Assembly (NCBI GenBank): GCA_901472405.1
Contig: LR590463.1
Coordinates: 2,046,001-2,110,000 of the forward strand
Source: Serratia rubidaea
GTDB taxonomy: Bacteria > Pseudomonadota > Gammaproteobacteria > Enterobacterales > Enterobacteriaceae
Length of the DNA: 64,000 nt
Reading direction: 5' to 3'
Below the pieces are notes generated by a model. It was not told the origin of the DNA and did not search any database. It worked only from the letters and a program-made list of their open reading frames with translations. Below are positions 9,129 to 19,663 of the stretch, piece by piece. Both the position numbers and the translations under genes were made by a program. Position 1 is the first letter of the stretch; the number at the start of each line of letters is the position of its first letter.

Positions 9129-9379
9129 CGGGTACGCTCTCTGTTTTTTTTATTAATATGTGATCGGATTAAAACTTTGGCCGCAGGCCGGAAACGTATT
9201 GGATGAGCGTCAGCCGATGTGTTTTAAATGTTTATAGCATTAAATTTATATGTATCAATGAATTATGTTGATTGTTGCTGACGCCTCGTTAACCACGTTA
9301 GGGAGTGCGCCGCAGGTTGTCTGCCGGAAAATGATTAACGAGGTATGAGTTTTATTTATTTATCTAGCGGGCGGGGATG
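9129..9379. other. Intergenic region with the promoter of the galT operon
   Basis: About 250 bases between galT and the pckA terminator, clearly richer in A+T than its surroundings (for instance the run around 9230-9265). It should hold the promoter and LysR-type operator of the transporter-galA-amidohydrolase-aroQ operon, which has no other upstream space. I could not fix a single operator. Confidence 0.45.
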
Positions 9380-9403
9380 AAAAAGGGCGCAGTGGCTGCG
9401 CCC
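9380..9403 (-). terminator. Rho-independent terminator of pckA
   Basis: On the minus strand GGGCGCAG, loop CCA, CTGCGCCC, then TTTTT: an 8-bp GC-rich stem directly followed by a T run, about 20 bases after the pckA stop. Confidence 0.85.
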
Positions 9404-9420
9404 TGTGGAGGTCTGCGGCG

Positions 9421-11044
9421 TTAGCGCTGCGGCCGGCGGCCAGCAGGCGTTCTCCCGCCGGGGTGACGGTGTATTTGGCGAAGTTGTCGATAAAGCGCTG
9501 CGCCAGATCCTGCGCTTTTTCCTGCCACAATGACGCGTCGGCGGTAGGTTTTGCGCGGGTCGAGGATCGCCGGGTCGACGCCCGGCAGCGCGGTCGGCAC
9601 CGCCAGGCCGAAGATCGGCAGGGTGAAGGTATCGGCCTGCTCAATCTCGCCGTTGAGGGATGGCGTCAATAATGCCGCGCGTATCCTTGATGGAGATACG
9701 CTTGCCGCTGCGTTCCGCCGGTATTCACCAGATAGGCCTGCGCGCCGGCGGCCTGCATGCGTTTCACCAGCACTTCGGCGTACTGCGTCGGGTGCAGCGT
9801 CAGGAAGGCGGCGCCGAAGCAGGCGGAGAAAGGTCGGCGTCGGTTCGGTGATGCCGCGTTTCGGTGCCCGCCAGTTTGGCGGTGAAGCCGGACAGGAAGT
9901 GATACTGCGTCTGCTCCGGCGTCAGGCGTGATACCGGCGGCAGCACGCCGAAGGCGTCGGCGGTCAGGAAGATGATTTTTTGCGCGTGGCCGGCCTTGGA
10001 TACCGGCGTGACGATGTTGTCGATATGGTAAATCGGGTAGGAGACGCGGGTGTTCTCGGTTTTGGCGCCGTCGTCGAAATCAATGCTGCCGTCGGCGCGC
10101 ACCGTGACGTTTTTCCAGCAGCGCGTCGCGGCGAATGGCCTGATAAATTTCCGGCTCGGCCTGCGGCGACAGCTTGATGGTCCTTGGCGTAGCAGCCGCC
10201 TTCGAAGTTGAACACGCCGTCGTCGTCCCAGCCGTGTTCGTCATCGCCGATCAGCTGGCGTTTCGGGTCGGTGGACAGCGTGGTTTTGCCGGTGCCGGAC
10301 AGGCCGAAGAAGACCGCCACGTCGCCCTGTTCGCCGACGTTGGCCGAGCAGTGCATGGAGGCAATACCCTTCAGCGGCAGCAGGTAGTTCATGATGGAGA
10401 ACATACCCTTTTTCATTTCGCCGCCGTACCAGGTGCCGCCGATCAGCTGCATGCGCTCCGTCAGGTTGAAGGCGACGAAGTTTTCCGAGTGCAGCCCCTG
10501 CTGCCGCCAGTCCGGATTGGTGCATTTGGCGCCGTTCAGCACCACGAAGTCCGGCTCAAAGTCCGCCAGCTCGGCATCGTTCGGGCGGATAAACATGTTT
10601 TTTCACGAAGTGCGCCTGCCAGGCGACCTCGGTGATAAAGCGCACCTTGAGGCGCGTGTCGGCGTTGGCGCCGCAGAAGGCGTCAATCACAAACAGACGC
10701 TTGCCGGACAGCTGATCGCCCACGCGGGTTTTCAACTGCTGCCAGACCGCCGGCGACATCGGCTGGTTGTCGTTTTTGCCGGTGCCGCTGTCTGACCACC
10801 AGACGGTGTCGCGCGTGACGTCGTCACGCACAATATACTTATCCTTCGGCGAACGGCCGGTAAACTCGCCGGTATCGACGGCGACCGCACCGAGGTTGGT
10901 CAGGGTGCCGCGCTCCAGCGGCGGCAGGTCGGCGCGGGTTTCTTCGTTAAACAGCAGGTCATAGTCAGGGTTGTAAACGATATCGCTGGCCTGATGGATA
11001 CCGTAGCGGGCAAGGGTTTGCGGGGTTACAGCGGTTGAAGACAT
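9421..11044 (-). CDS. pckA: Phosphoenolpyruvate carboxykinase (ATP), frame interrupted several times
   Basis: The span fits the usual 540 residues. The first 150 residues are clean from the ATG at 11044 ([16 protein letters not shown]; later [14 protein letters not shown]). Later frames carry the P-loop [11 protein letters not shown], the kinase-2 segment [12 protein letters not shown] and the C-terminal [21 protein letters not shown]. It makes phosphoenolpyruvate from oxaloacetate and ATP, the first step of gluconeogenesis. Breaks occur near 10600, 10180, 10110, 9865, 9820, 9725, 9660, 9550 and 9430, mostly one missing base in GG or CC runs, which points to sequencing error. Its position beside the gallate operon is notable because that pathway yields oxaloacetate. 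Confidence 0.9.
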
Positions 11045-11530
11045 AGTCTACGTCCTTATCATACCTTTCGGTGCGACGCCGACGTTGTGTAAACCGCCGG
11101 GTCAACTGCCTGGGGTATTGTGATAGTGTGTCCGGCTGCGCGCGTAACGACAGCGGACGTTTTATTTTGCTGACCGGATTCAGCCGGGCTTATTTCCGGT
11201 TCTTATTTCTGCAAGTCCGCAGATGTTTGCCGTTGCCTATAGCATGACGGCAAAAATTATCCCGATTAATTTAATTACAAAATGCTGACGATAATTAATT
11301 AAAGCCAACCTTAGCGGGGTGTCACACTATTTAATTAAGCCGGGTTAATTTTGTTCTGCTTTTTTATTTTTTATCATATCTTCGGCCTTGTCTACTGTTT
11401 TATCTGCCTCCAATAAACCCGGAGCCTCGCGCTGTTCCGGGCGGTAATCTCATGTTTTTTAATTATTAATTATTTTCCTGCGGGCGGAGTGCGCCCGTGG
11501 TTTATCAGACACTTGCGGACAGGGTGAATA
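11045..11530. other. Divergent intergenic region pckA / 2-hydroxycarboxylate transporter
   Basis: 486 bases without a convincing gene. The part from 11265 to 11480 is strongly A+T rich with repeated TTAATTA elements (11268-11300, 11330-11350, 11459-11475). It must contain the pckA promoter (left) and the transporter promoter (right). I see TGTGATAGTGTG near 11120, which looks like half of a CRP site, but no convincing second half. Confidence 0.4.
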
Positions 11531-12878
11531 ATGAAACAGATAAATGCACAACTCGGTTACCAACGACAAACGTCACCATCAGATTCTTCCGGAATAATAC
11601 AAAAAAATACGCAGAATGGATATCGGAGCGGTGCCGATCGCGCTGTTTATCACTATTTGCGCCATCGTTGCCATTTCGGCCTATGCCAACTTTTTACCGA
11701 AAAATATGATCGGAGGCCTGGCGGTGATCATGACGCTGGGTTTTGCACTGGCGCATTTGGGAAAGTCTATTCCGCTATTGCGGGAAATTGGCGGGCCGGC
11801 GATTTTATGCCTGATGGTGCCGTCGGTGCTGGTCTATTTTAATGCCTTTCAGCCCAATGTGCTGGCGACGGTTAATCTGCTGATGAAAGAGGCCAACCTG
11901 CTGTACTTCGTGATCGCCAGCCTGGTGGTCGGCAGTATCCTCGGCATGAACCGGGTGATCCTGATCCAGGGGATGATTCGCATGTTTGTGCCGCTGCTGG
12001 CAGGGACGCTGAGCGCGGTGGCGACCGGCCTGCTGGTGGGGCAGCTGTTCGGCTACGGCGTCTATCACACCTTCTTCTTTATTATCGTGCCGATTATCGG
12101 CGGCGGTATCGGTGAGGGGATTTTACCGCTGTCGCTGGCCTACTCGGCGATTCTGGGCGGCACGCCGGATCTGTACGTGGCGCAGCTGGCGCCGGCGGCG
12201 GTGCTGGGGAACATTTTCGCCATCGTCAGCGCCGGGGTGCTGGCGCGCATCGGCATGCAACGCCGTACGCTGAGCGGCGACGGGATGCTGATTCGCTCTG
12301 CGCAGGACAACGCGCTGTTTACGCGCCAGGAGGGCGGCGGCGCGGTGAATTTTCACTGGATGGGCGGCGGGCTGCTGGTGATTTGCGCCTTTTTTATCGT
12401 CGGCGGGCTGTTTGAGCATCTGGTGCATATTCCCGGCCCGGTGCTGATGATCCTGTTTGCGGTATTGTGCAAATACTGCCGCATTATTCCCGCCAGCATG
12501 GAGAATGGCGCGCACAGTTTTTATAAATTTGTTTCCGCCGCGCTGGTGTGGCCGCTGATGATCGGCCTGGGCATGCTGTACGTGCCGCTGGAGAACGTGG
12601 TGGCGGTGTTCTCCGTCGGCTACGTCGTCGTCTGCGGCTCGGTGGTGCTGTCGATGGGGTTGGTGAGCTTCCTGATTGCGCCGCGGCTGAAGATGTTTCC
12701 GGTGGAGGCGGCGATCGTCACCTGTTGCCATAGCGGGCTGGGCGGCACCGGCGACGTGGCGATTTTGTCAGCGTCGAACCGCATGGGGCTGATGCCGTTT
12801 GCGCAGATCGCTACGCGCATCGGCGGGGCGTCAACGGTCATTGGCGCGACGCTGCTGCTGGGCTGGCTGACACGCTGA
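11531..12878 (+). CDS. 2-hydroxycarboxylate:Na+ (or H+) symporter, CitS/MalP family
   Basis: About 448 residues. The part from 11616 is in one frame and matches the 2HCT family: two conserved loops, IIGGGIGEGILPLSLAY and GLGGTGDVAILSASNRMG, correspond to the GGxG re-entrant motifs of CitS. Eleven or so membrane helices. I place the start at ATG 11531, preceded by AGGGTG, rather than at 11616, which has no ribosome site. The two are in different frames, and one extra A in the seven-A run near 11600 would join them into a hydrophilic tail such as CitS has. It probably imports citrate or malate with sodium. It stands alone, with no citrate lyase genes nearby. Confidence 0.8.
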
Positions 12879-13025
12879 GGTAAAATCAGGAAAAAAATCA
12901 GCTTTTCTGCTTAATGCCGATAATTCTGATTAAATTTTCAGATTGTTCGTGAGATAATTTTTATCAGGCGTCTGGGCTTGCATACCTTGGGCGTCTGCCG
13001 AGTCGCCAGCCATACGGTTGGCGAT

Positions 13026-13235
13026 TCATTTCCCCTCTTTGAGCATATTGATTGCCGCTCCCAACAGAATACGCTGCTCAATGTCCTGACTGTCCGCCGA
13101 CTGGCGCGCCAGCTGTTGGGCCAGGCTTTCCACCGACAGCGCTTCGCCGCGGTGGCGCAGCTGCATCACGCCGTCGCCAATCAGGCGGGCGACTTCGTCC
13201 CAAACGGGTTTTATCTCCTGCTCCGAGAACTTCAT
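13026..13235 (-). CDS. Small conserved-looking protein, FumD/DUF2767-like
   Basis: A 69-residue soluble protein, rich in charged residues and without signal or membrane segment; the start at 13235 is supported by GAGGTAAG just upstream. Length and layout (WDEVARLIGDGVMQLRHRG, then a helical second half) resemble the small enteric protein FumD (YdhZ), also 69 residues, but the match is by eye only. No operon partner: the neighbours on both sides face other ways. Confidence 0.6.
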   Translation of the reverse strand: MKFSEQEIKPVWDEVARLIGDGVMQLRHRGEALSVESLAQQLARQSADSQDIEQRILLGAAINMLKEGK

Positions 13236-13401
13236 CGCTTACCTCGGTCGGTGATTTTTTTGCTCAATGTAGCAGTTGACCGACGACGACGCCAGTGCTG
13301 CACGCGGGCAAGCGTAAAACCGGAAGTATAAAAAACAGGCCATCCGTATTTCTTCTGCTTTCACCGCTTAATACTTAAAGGGTCAAACCGCGGAGGGTGA
13401 A

Positions 13402-13566
13402 ATGATGAGTCTGGTGGACCAACTGATGGAGTATTACCGCGCATCAAACGCGGCGGAAGTTCGGCATCCGATTTGCCGCTGGTGGCTGCCGCAGGGAGAG
13501 GCGCGGGTGGCCTATTTACGTGAACTGCTGGAGCCGGCGGCCGGAACGTCCGCTGCACGGCGCTAA
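13402..13566 (+). CDS. Small hypothetical protein (54 aa)
   Basis: The frame begins with two ATG codons (13402, 13405) just after a strong ribosome site, GGAGGGTGAA. The product is short and amphipathic with a Trp-rich centre (HPICRWWLPQGEARVAYL) and a small Ala-rich tail. No family recognised and no membrane segment. The good ribosome site and stand-alone position are the only support. The two-ATG start and the absence of an overlapping better gene make it more than a chance frame. Confidence 0.5.
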   Translation: MMSLVDQLMEYYRASNAAEVRHPICRWWLPQGEARVAYLRELLEPAAGTSAARR

Positions 13567-13594
13567 GTAACCAGGCGGCCGGCCTGCCGGCCGC

Positions 13595-13703
13595 TTAGCC
13601 GAAGGCGATCGCCGCCCAGCGCAGCAGCAGCAGGGCCAGACAGATGCCTAATAGCACCAGCAGGACTTTCCCATGCTTGGCGGCGCATACGTTTGGTGAC
13701 CAA
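13595..13703 (-). CDS. Candidate small membrane protein (about 35 aa), TTG start, one frame break
   Basis: Reading back from the TAA at 13595, a hydrophobic helix (VLLVLLGICLALLLLRW) is preceded, after removal of one extra G in a GGG run near 13665, by a basic N-terminus (MVTKRMRRQAW). The TTG at 13703 has a GGGAGG ribosome site exactly 5 bases upstream (13709-13714). It starts 17 bases after the stop of the next small membrane protein, so the two look like a mini-operon. A single-span inner-membrane peptide with N-terminus inside is predicted. It depends on the assumed frame correction. Confidence 0.4.
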
Positions 13704-13719
13704 TGGCGCCTCCCGGAGT

Positions 13720-13830
13720 TCAGACGCTGAGAAGACCGATGCCCAGCCCGGCCACTACCAGTACAACCAGCGTGACGGCCTGCAACAGGTCGCTGAAGGT
13801 ATCGTCGGGATCTTTGTCATACTCTTTCAT
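13720..13830 (-). CDS. Candidate small membrane protein (36 aa)
   Basis: The frame from the ATG at 13830 encodes an acidic N-terminus (MKEYDKDPDDTFSDLLQ) followed by one hydrophobic helix (VTLVVLVVAGLGIGLL) that ends the protein. The charge pattern suggests a single-span peptide. The ribosome site is weak. It is followed at once by a second tiny membrane-protein frame with a strong ribosome site, which raises the chance that both are real. No family recognised. Confidence 0.5.
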   Translation of the reverse strand: MKEYDKDPDDTFSDLLQAVTLVVLVVAGLGIGLLSV

Positions 13831-14022
13831 GGTACTGCTCGCCTAGGCTATTCGCCGGCCGTGAATGAGGCCCCAGTATGCCTGTCATCAGTCGGCAGTC
13901 ACAGAGGCGTTCGGTAAATATCAGGTAAAGATTGGTCGGCGGCGCGGGTGGGAAGCGGCGACGCTCCGGCGGCTTTGTAGTATGCTCGCCGTATTAACTT
14001 CTTTTCTGACAGGCAGATAACC

Positions 14023-14415
14023 ATGGCCAAGACAATACCGGCACAGTATGAACATGCGGAGCGCTGGGCGTTCGGCGATAACGAAGCGCTGGCGGATGAG
14101 CTGGTGCAGCTTATTCTCAATGGCACTAAAACCGCCACCTGCTCCAATCTGGATGAAGACGGCATTCCTCAGGCCGGCGATATCTTTGTGGTGGTGGACG
14201 GGCGGGGAGAGCCGGCCTGCGCGATCAGGCTGACCTCGGTCGACGTGCGCAGCTACGATCAGGTGGACGAGGCGCATGCCTTTGCTGAAGGGGAAGGCGA
14301 CCGTACGCTGGCCTATTGGCGCCGCGAACACCGGCGCTTCTTTGAGGCATACGATCTGTTTACGCCGGATATGACGCTGATCCTGATGCATTTTGCCGTG
14401 GTAGAGGCGTTTTAG
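14023..14415 (+). CDS. ASCH-domain protein
   Basis: A 130-residue protein made of a single ASCH domain: the signature ILNGTKTATCS (residues 30-40) and the following GIPQAGDIFVVVDGRGEPACAIRLTSVDV strands fit the PUA-like beta barrel. Family members bind RNA or, as YqfB in E. coli, hydrolyse N4-acetylcytidine; this one is the longer type and its substrate is unknown. The C39-like peptidase gene begins 5 bases after its stop, so the two are probably co-transcribed. Confidence 0.8.
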   Translation: MAKTIPAQYEHAERWAFGDNEALADELVQLILNGTKTATCSNLDEDGIPQAGDIFVVVDGRGEPACAIRLTSVDVRSYDQVDEAHAFAEGEGDRTLAYWRREHRRFFEAYDLFTPDMTLILMHFAVVEAF

Positions 14416-14419
14416 GCCG

Positions 14420-15023
14420 ATGCGAGCGGTGCCCTATTGCTGCCAGTGGGCCACGCCGGAGCTGGCGGCCGATCTGATCGCCGGCCGCGCCGTATTGGCG
14501 GATGACCCGAACTGGGCGGCAGCGGCGCGTTGACGCAGGCGGAATACCTGGAGTGGGCCAACCACGTGTGCGGCATGGCCTGTTTGCGCATGATTCTGCG
14601 CCACCCGCGACGGCAGCGCGCCATCACTGCTGGCGCTGGCGCGCCGCAGTCTGCCTTACGGCGCCTATGTGCGGCAGGATGAACGGCGGGATCAAGGGGC
14701 TGATTTACGCGCCTTTTGTCCGTTACGTGGGCGAACAGTTTGCGCTGCAGGCGGCGGTGCAGGTCGATATTACGGCCGAGCAGCTGCCGGCGCTGCTGGC
14801 CGAATGGCGCTATATCATCGCGTCGGTGCATCCTTCCATTCGTCAGCCGTTGCAGACGCCGCCGCAGCGCGGCGGGCACCTGGTGCTGATCACCGCGGCG
14901 CCGGCGGGGCAGCTGCAATTCCATAACCCGTCCGGCGATCGTCCGGCGACGCAGGAGGACGTGACAATGTCACCCGAGACGTTTAGCCGCTTCTTTGCCG
15001 GGCGCGCCATCACGGTGAAATAA
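14420..15023 (+). CDS. C39-like cysteine peptidase family protein (frame interrupted)
   Basis: About 200 residues spread over three frames: an opening with VPYCCQWATPELAADLIAG, a middle piece WANHVCGMACLRMIL with the presumed catalytic Cys, then the clean C-terminal part (KGLIYAPFVRYVGE, ASVHPSIRQP, GGHLVLI, FHNPSGDRPATQ) that supplies His and the Asn/Asp. This layout is that of the C39-like peptidase family. No signal peptide, so cytoplasmic. Frame breaks near 14520, 14600-14630 and 14690 look like lost or gained bases. The substrate is unknown; the ASCH gene lies immediately upstream. Confidence 0.65.
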
Positions 15024-15058
15024 AAAACGCGCTGCGTTTATCGTGCAGCGCGTTTTTA
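15022..15058 (+). terminator. Rho-independent terminator after the C39-like gene
   Basis: A perfect stem ACGCGCTGC / GCAGCGCGT with a 9-base loop, flanked by A and T runs, so it can serve both strands. It lies directly at the stop codon of the peptidase gene and faces the end of yebV. Confidence 0.85.
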
Positions 15059-15080
15059 ACTTTCCTTACCGCACCGCCGT

Positions 15081-15327
15081 TCAGCCGATACGCATAATCC
15101 AGGCGTCCTGCTGACGGTCATAATGCTGCTTATACAGCAACAGCTGTTTACCGTTCAGGGTGGCGGGAATGCTGGTGTGTTCGTCCCAGCCATCCAGTTG
15201 CATGCACAAATCCCGGGTCCGACTTGCACGGAATGGTCAGCAGGCCATCGCTTTCCGCCTGTTCGGCGGCGGAATGGATGGCGTCATCGACCTCAAAACT
15301 ACCAATTTTCACTACGGATACGCTCAT
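15081..15327 (-). CDS. yebV: YebV-like DUF1480 protein (one extra base)
   Basis: About 81 residues. The N-terminal part (MSVSVVKIGSFEVDDA, then LTIPCKSDP) and the C-terminal part (DRQQDAWIMRIG) match enteric YebV and are joined if one G is removed from GGGATTTG near 15211. The function of YebV is not known. In E. coli it also follows rsmF, and the same order is seen here, which supports the assignment. Confidence 0.75.
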
Positions 15328-15481
15328 GAATGCTCCTTTTCAGCCAGATGCAGGAGGTACGACCAGTTGGCCCGTCATCAATGAGCATAGACAAGGCTGC
15401 ACAAAATGTCACCGAAAAATTTTTATCCGCGCGCGTGCAGCGATGGCGGCGGGCTGGCCGCCATCGGTTTGGGGAAGGGAA

Positions 15482-16920
15482 CTATTGGTGGAAGTCGAGC
15501 GCGCCATCGCGCACCAGTTCACGCGGCAGATTGTTTTTAATCCGGCTGCCGATGCGTTTGGCGATGCCCAGCGGCTGCTGCTGGTAGGTGACGATGCACT
15601 CTTCACCCTGCGGCGGCTCCGCCGGGTACAGATCGCGGCCGTGATACCACTCCTGCGCCAGCGCGGCATCCAGTTCGAACGCCTGCGGCCCCTGGCCGTC
15701 CGCCAGCGCGATCGCCGCCTCATGCTGCCAGCGATAGCCTTTGGGGAAGCGCTCGGCCAGTTTCACACCGATGCGTGAAAAGCGCACTTTGCCGATCAGC
15801 GCTTCCAGCGCGGTCGGAAACAGCCAGATCTCTTTGTCGCGCGTCCACAGGGCGTGGGCGGCGTCATCCCAGCTCAAGCCGGCGGCATTGGCGGCCTGAC
15901 GCACCAGCGCGCCGTCTTTGCGCGACATCGGCGTAAAGGGGAACTTGCCCACCTTATAGCTCGGTTTGGCCAGCGGCGGCACCGAACGGTGTTTGCGCAG
16001 GCGGGCGACGAAAAAGCCTTCGCTGTCGTAGATTTGCGGGAACACGTGCAGAAAACCTTCCGCCGTCAGCGCCCGTTGCGCATCGGGGAACAGTTCGCCC
16101 AGCGGCTCGATGCTGACCGCATCGCCGTAGCTGGCCAGCAGGCTGCGGATCACCGCCTGGTTCTCCTGTTCATTCAGGGTGCAGGTGGAGTAGACCAGCA
16201 CGCCGCCCGGCGCTAACGCGTGGAAAGCACTGTCGATCAACTCGCGCTGCGTGTCGGCGATGCTGGTGACGCTCTCCGGCGACCAGTTGCTCATGGCATC
16301 GGGATCTTTGCGCACCACGCCTTCGCCGGAGCAGGGGGCGTCCAGCAGGATGGCGTCAAAGGCTTCCGGCAGCGCAGCGCCGAATACCCGGCCGTCAAAA
16401 TGGGTCAGCGCGCAGTTGCTGACTCCGCAGCGGCTGATATTGGCATGCAGCACTTTAACCCGGCTGGCGGCGTATTCATTGGCGACGATGCCGCCCTGAT
16501 TATGCATCAGCGCGGCGATTTGGGTGGTTTTTGAGCCCGGCGCGGCGGCGACGTCCAGCACCCGCGTCGGCGCATCATCGCCGGCAAACAGCGCGCTGAC
16601 CGGCAACATCGAGCTGGCTTCCTGGATATAAAACAGGCCGCTGAGGTGTTCGCCGCGCTGCCCAGCCGCAGGCTTTCATCGTCACGGGCGATCCAGAAGC
16701 CCTCGGCGCACCAGGGGATAGGCTCCAACTGCCAGTCGTACTCTTTTACCCGCGCCAGAAAATCGGCGACGCTGATTTTCAGCGTATTGACGCGCAGACT
16801 GCGGCGTAACGGGCGTTGACAGGCGGCGATAAAGTCGTCCATTGACAATTCGGCGGGCATGATGGCGCGCGTGGCGTCGAGAAACGCCGGCGGCAGAACT
16901 ACGGAAGCAGGTTTAACCAC
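15482..16920 (-). CDS. rsmF: 16S rRNA m5C1407 methyltransferase (one frame break)
   Basis: About 479 residues. Residues 1-90 from 16920 ([21 protein letters not shown]) and the remaining 375 residues from near 16630 lie in two frames, broken at about 16650 where LGSA should run into [14 protein letters not shown]. The SAM-binding [14 protein letters not shown] and both RsmB/RsmF-type cysteines (DAPCSGEG and [10 protein letters not shown]) are present. It methylates C1407 in the decoding region of the 30S subunit, and the C-terminal third is the PUA-like RsmF tail. Upstream lies letB, downstream yebV, as in E. coli. Confidence 0.93.
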
Positions 16921-16974
16921 AGAAAACTCTTGCGAGAAAATAAGAAGGAAGGAGGAATTGTAGCACAGCGCGCT

Positions 16975-17003
16975 AAAAAAGCGGGCCTGATAGTTCAGGC
17001 CCC
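16975..17003 (-). terminator. Terminator of the letA-letB operon
   Basis: On the minus strand GGGGCCTGA, loop ACTA, TCAGGCCC followed by GCTTTTTT. It sits 27 bases after the letB stop. Confidence 0.8.
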
Positions 17004-17029
17004 GTTATGGTTAAACGCGTGAGACAGGA

Positions 17030-19663
17030 TTAATCGCGTGGAATGGCGGTCCCCCATTCTTGCCAGCCCTTCGGCTCTTCCGCGTTCAGCATAAAGTGCT
17101 TGCCGGCGGCGGCTTTCGGCGCCAGCGGGATGGTCGGCGGCGTAGCGAAGGCGATGCCGCCGCGGATAAACTGCTGGAAGGTGCCGCTTTTGATGACGCC
17201 GCCGGTCAGGCCGAACTGCAGGTTATAGCCGGAGGCCAGCCAGAACACGCTGTTGTTGCGCACCAGATGCTGATATTTCTTGCTGACGCGCAGGGCGACA
17301 TGCACCCGGTCGGACATCGCGCCCAGGTAGAACCCGGTGACGGTGCCGACTTCCACGCCGCGGAACAGCACCGGCGTGCCGATCTGCAGCGAGCCGGTTT
17401 CGGCGGCGTCGAGCACCACGCTCAGCCCGTCCTGATAGCGTGAATCGGTAATGCTGGCTTCCTGCAGTTCAAAGCTGCGCAGCGGGCGGCTGCTGCGGCC
17501 CGGTTCGACGTTGATGTACGGCTGCAGCAGGGTATCGAGGTTATTGACCCCGGCGGCGGAAATTTCCGGCGACACGATGGAGAAGCGGGTGCCGAAGCGG
17601 GCGAAGTTCTCCACGTATTCCGGATACAGGACGGCTTTCGCCAGCACCTGGGTGCGGTCAGGCGACAGCTGCATCGACTCCACCTGGCCGATATCAATGC
17701 CCAGATAGCGGATCGGCATGCCGGCGGCCAGTTTGCTGGCGTTGTAGGTGCGCAGGGTGATCTGGCTGCCGACCGCGCGGGCGGCGGTTTCGTTGCTGTA
17801 CAGCACTCGCTTGTCGCCTTTGCCCGGCGCCACGCCCTGCAGATTATCGAAGCTGATAGCGCCTTTCAGCGCCCGGTTCAGCGGTGACGCCTGCACCGTC
17901 AGGCCGCTGCCGTTCAGCTGGACTTTGGCGCCGCCTTCGGCCCAGAAAATGGTCTGTTTGCCCAGCAGCTTGCGGTACTGCGGGTCGATATACACATCGA
18001 CCTCAAACGCATTGGCCTTCGGGCGGATATCAAGAATTTCGCCGACCTGGAATTTGCGGTACAGCACCACCGAGCCGGTTTGCACGTCCGGCAGGCTGGA
18101 GGCGGTGAGCGTCAGGGTCGGCGTCGGCGTGTTGCCGGTGATGCCGGCCTTGGCCCGGTCGTTGTTGGCGTACAGCGGGTACTGCGCCGCCGGCGCGCCC
18201 TGGCTGCCGGGCATAATGCGGATGCCGCCGTCCAGCCACTCCTGCGCGCTGGCGCCGACCACTTCCATCCCGTCCAGCCCAGCTTCACGTCCAGCGGCTG
18301 TTGACCACAAACTTGCTGTCCTTATGCACCAGCGCGCGGTACTGCGCGTCGACGGCGACGCGGAAAGTGACGCCGCTGTTGGTCAGGCTGCGGCTCAGCA
18401 CCTGGCCGACCTTGATGCCGTGGATAATCACCGGCTGGCCGACGTCGATGCCGTAACTTTGCGGCGCCTGCAGCGACAGGGTCAGCACGCCCGGCTGCTG
18501 CAGCAGCGTTTCGCTGCTGTCGAGCACGTTGAAGTGGTGCTGCGGCTCGCCGTCGCCCGGGATCAGCTCCAGCGTATTGCCGGTCAGCAGCTGGCTGAGT
18601 TTGGGCGTCGTTAAGGCTGATTTTCGGGCTGCGCATGGCGATACGCGTGCCGCTGCGCATCAGATCCACCACCGACGGGTCGATGGTCAGCTCGCCGGTC
18701 ACCTTATTGTCCGGCTGCAGCGTCAGCTTGGTCAGGGTGCCGACCTGCAGCCCCTGATAGATCAGCGGCGTATGGTTGGCGCTCAGGTTGCTGCCGCTAG
18801 GCAGATCCAGCGTGATGCTGACGCCGCGCTGGCTGCGGGCCAGATCGGGGTACAGCTGATAACTCTGGTCGGCCTTGGCCTGCTGACCTTTTTCCGGCGA
18901 GTCGAAGGCGATGGCGCCGTTGACCAGCGCCGCCAGGCTCTCCATCTGCACCGACGCGCCCGACAGGTTGAAGTCGCCCTTAAAGCCGGAGACGTTCCAG
19001 AAGCGGCTGTCGGTTTTCACCAGGTTGGCGAAGCGGCGGTCGATCAGCACATCGATGGTGACGCCTTTGTTGCCGTCGGCGATGGTGTAGTCATACACCT
19101 TGCCGGCCGGGGATCTTGCGGTAGTACACCAGCGAGCCGGTGTTCAGTGAACCGAGATCTTCCGCATGCAGGTGAATCATCAGTTCGCCGGTGTTGAGAC
19201 GGTATTTGGGCTGCGTATCAAGCGCCGAGAAGTGGGTCTGCGCCTTGCCGCTGCCCGGCATCATGCCGATATAGTTGCCGCCGACCAGCGCATCCAGCCC
19301 GGAAACGCCGGCCAGCGAGGCTTTCGGCGTCACCAGCCAGAACTGGGTGCCGTCGCGCAGGGAGTCCTCCAGCTCGCTTTTGATGCTGGCCTCAACCACG
19401 ATTTTGCCCAGATCTTCGCTCAGGCGGATTGACTGGACGGTGCCGACGTCCACCCCCTGATAACGCACCGGCGTACGGCCGGCGACGATGCCCGCCGCCG
19501 ATTGGAAATCGATGGTGATGGTGGTGCCGCGCTCCTGAAAATTGTTGTACACCAGCCAGCCGGCGATCAGCAGAGCGATAAACGGCAGTAACCAAAAGGG
19601 TGAAATGCGGCGTTTGTTTTTAACCCGCGCTTCAGTCGGCGTATTCGGCGTTTCCTGTTGCAT
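17030..19663 (-). CDS. letB: Lipid transport protein LetB (YebT), MCE tunnel, frame interrupted
   Basis: About 877 residues. An N-terminal inner-membrane anchor ([25 protein letters not shown]) is followed by repeated MCE domains; the recurring motif [65 protein letters not shown] is easily seen. LetB forms a long tube across the periplasm that moves lipids between membranes with LetA. I use the ATG at 19663 (MQQETPNTP), which aligns with the E. coli start and overlaps letA by about 30 bases. Frame breaks near 19100, 18610 and 18290 look like sequence errors, since all domains are conserved on either side. Confidence 0.92.

Noticed and set aside
9421..11044. pckA as a decayed pseudogene
   Set aside because: The breaks are single bases in short runs and all motifs remain; thrS and pheT show the same kind of break, so error is the simpler reading.
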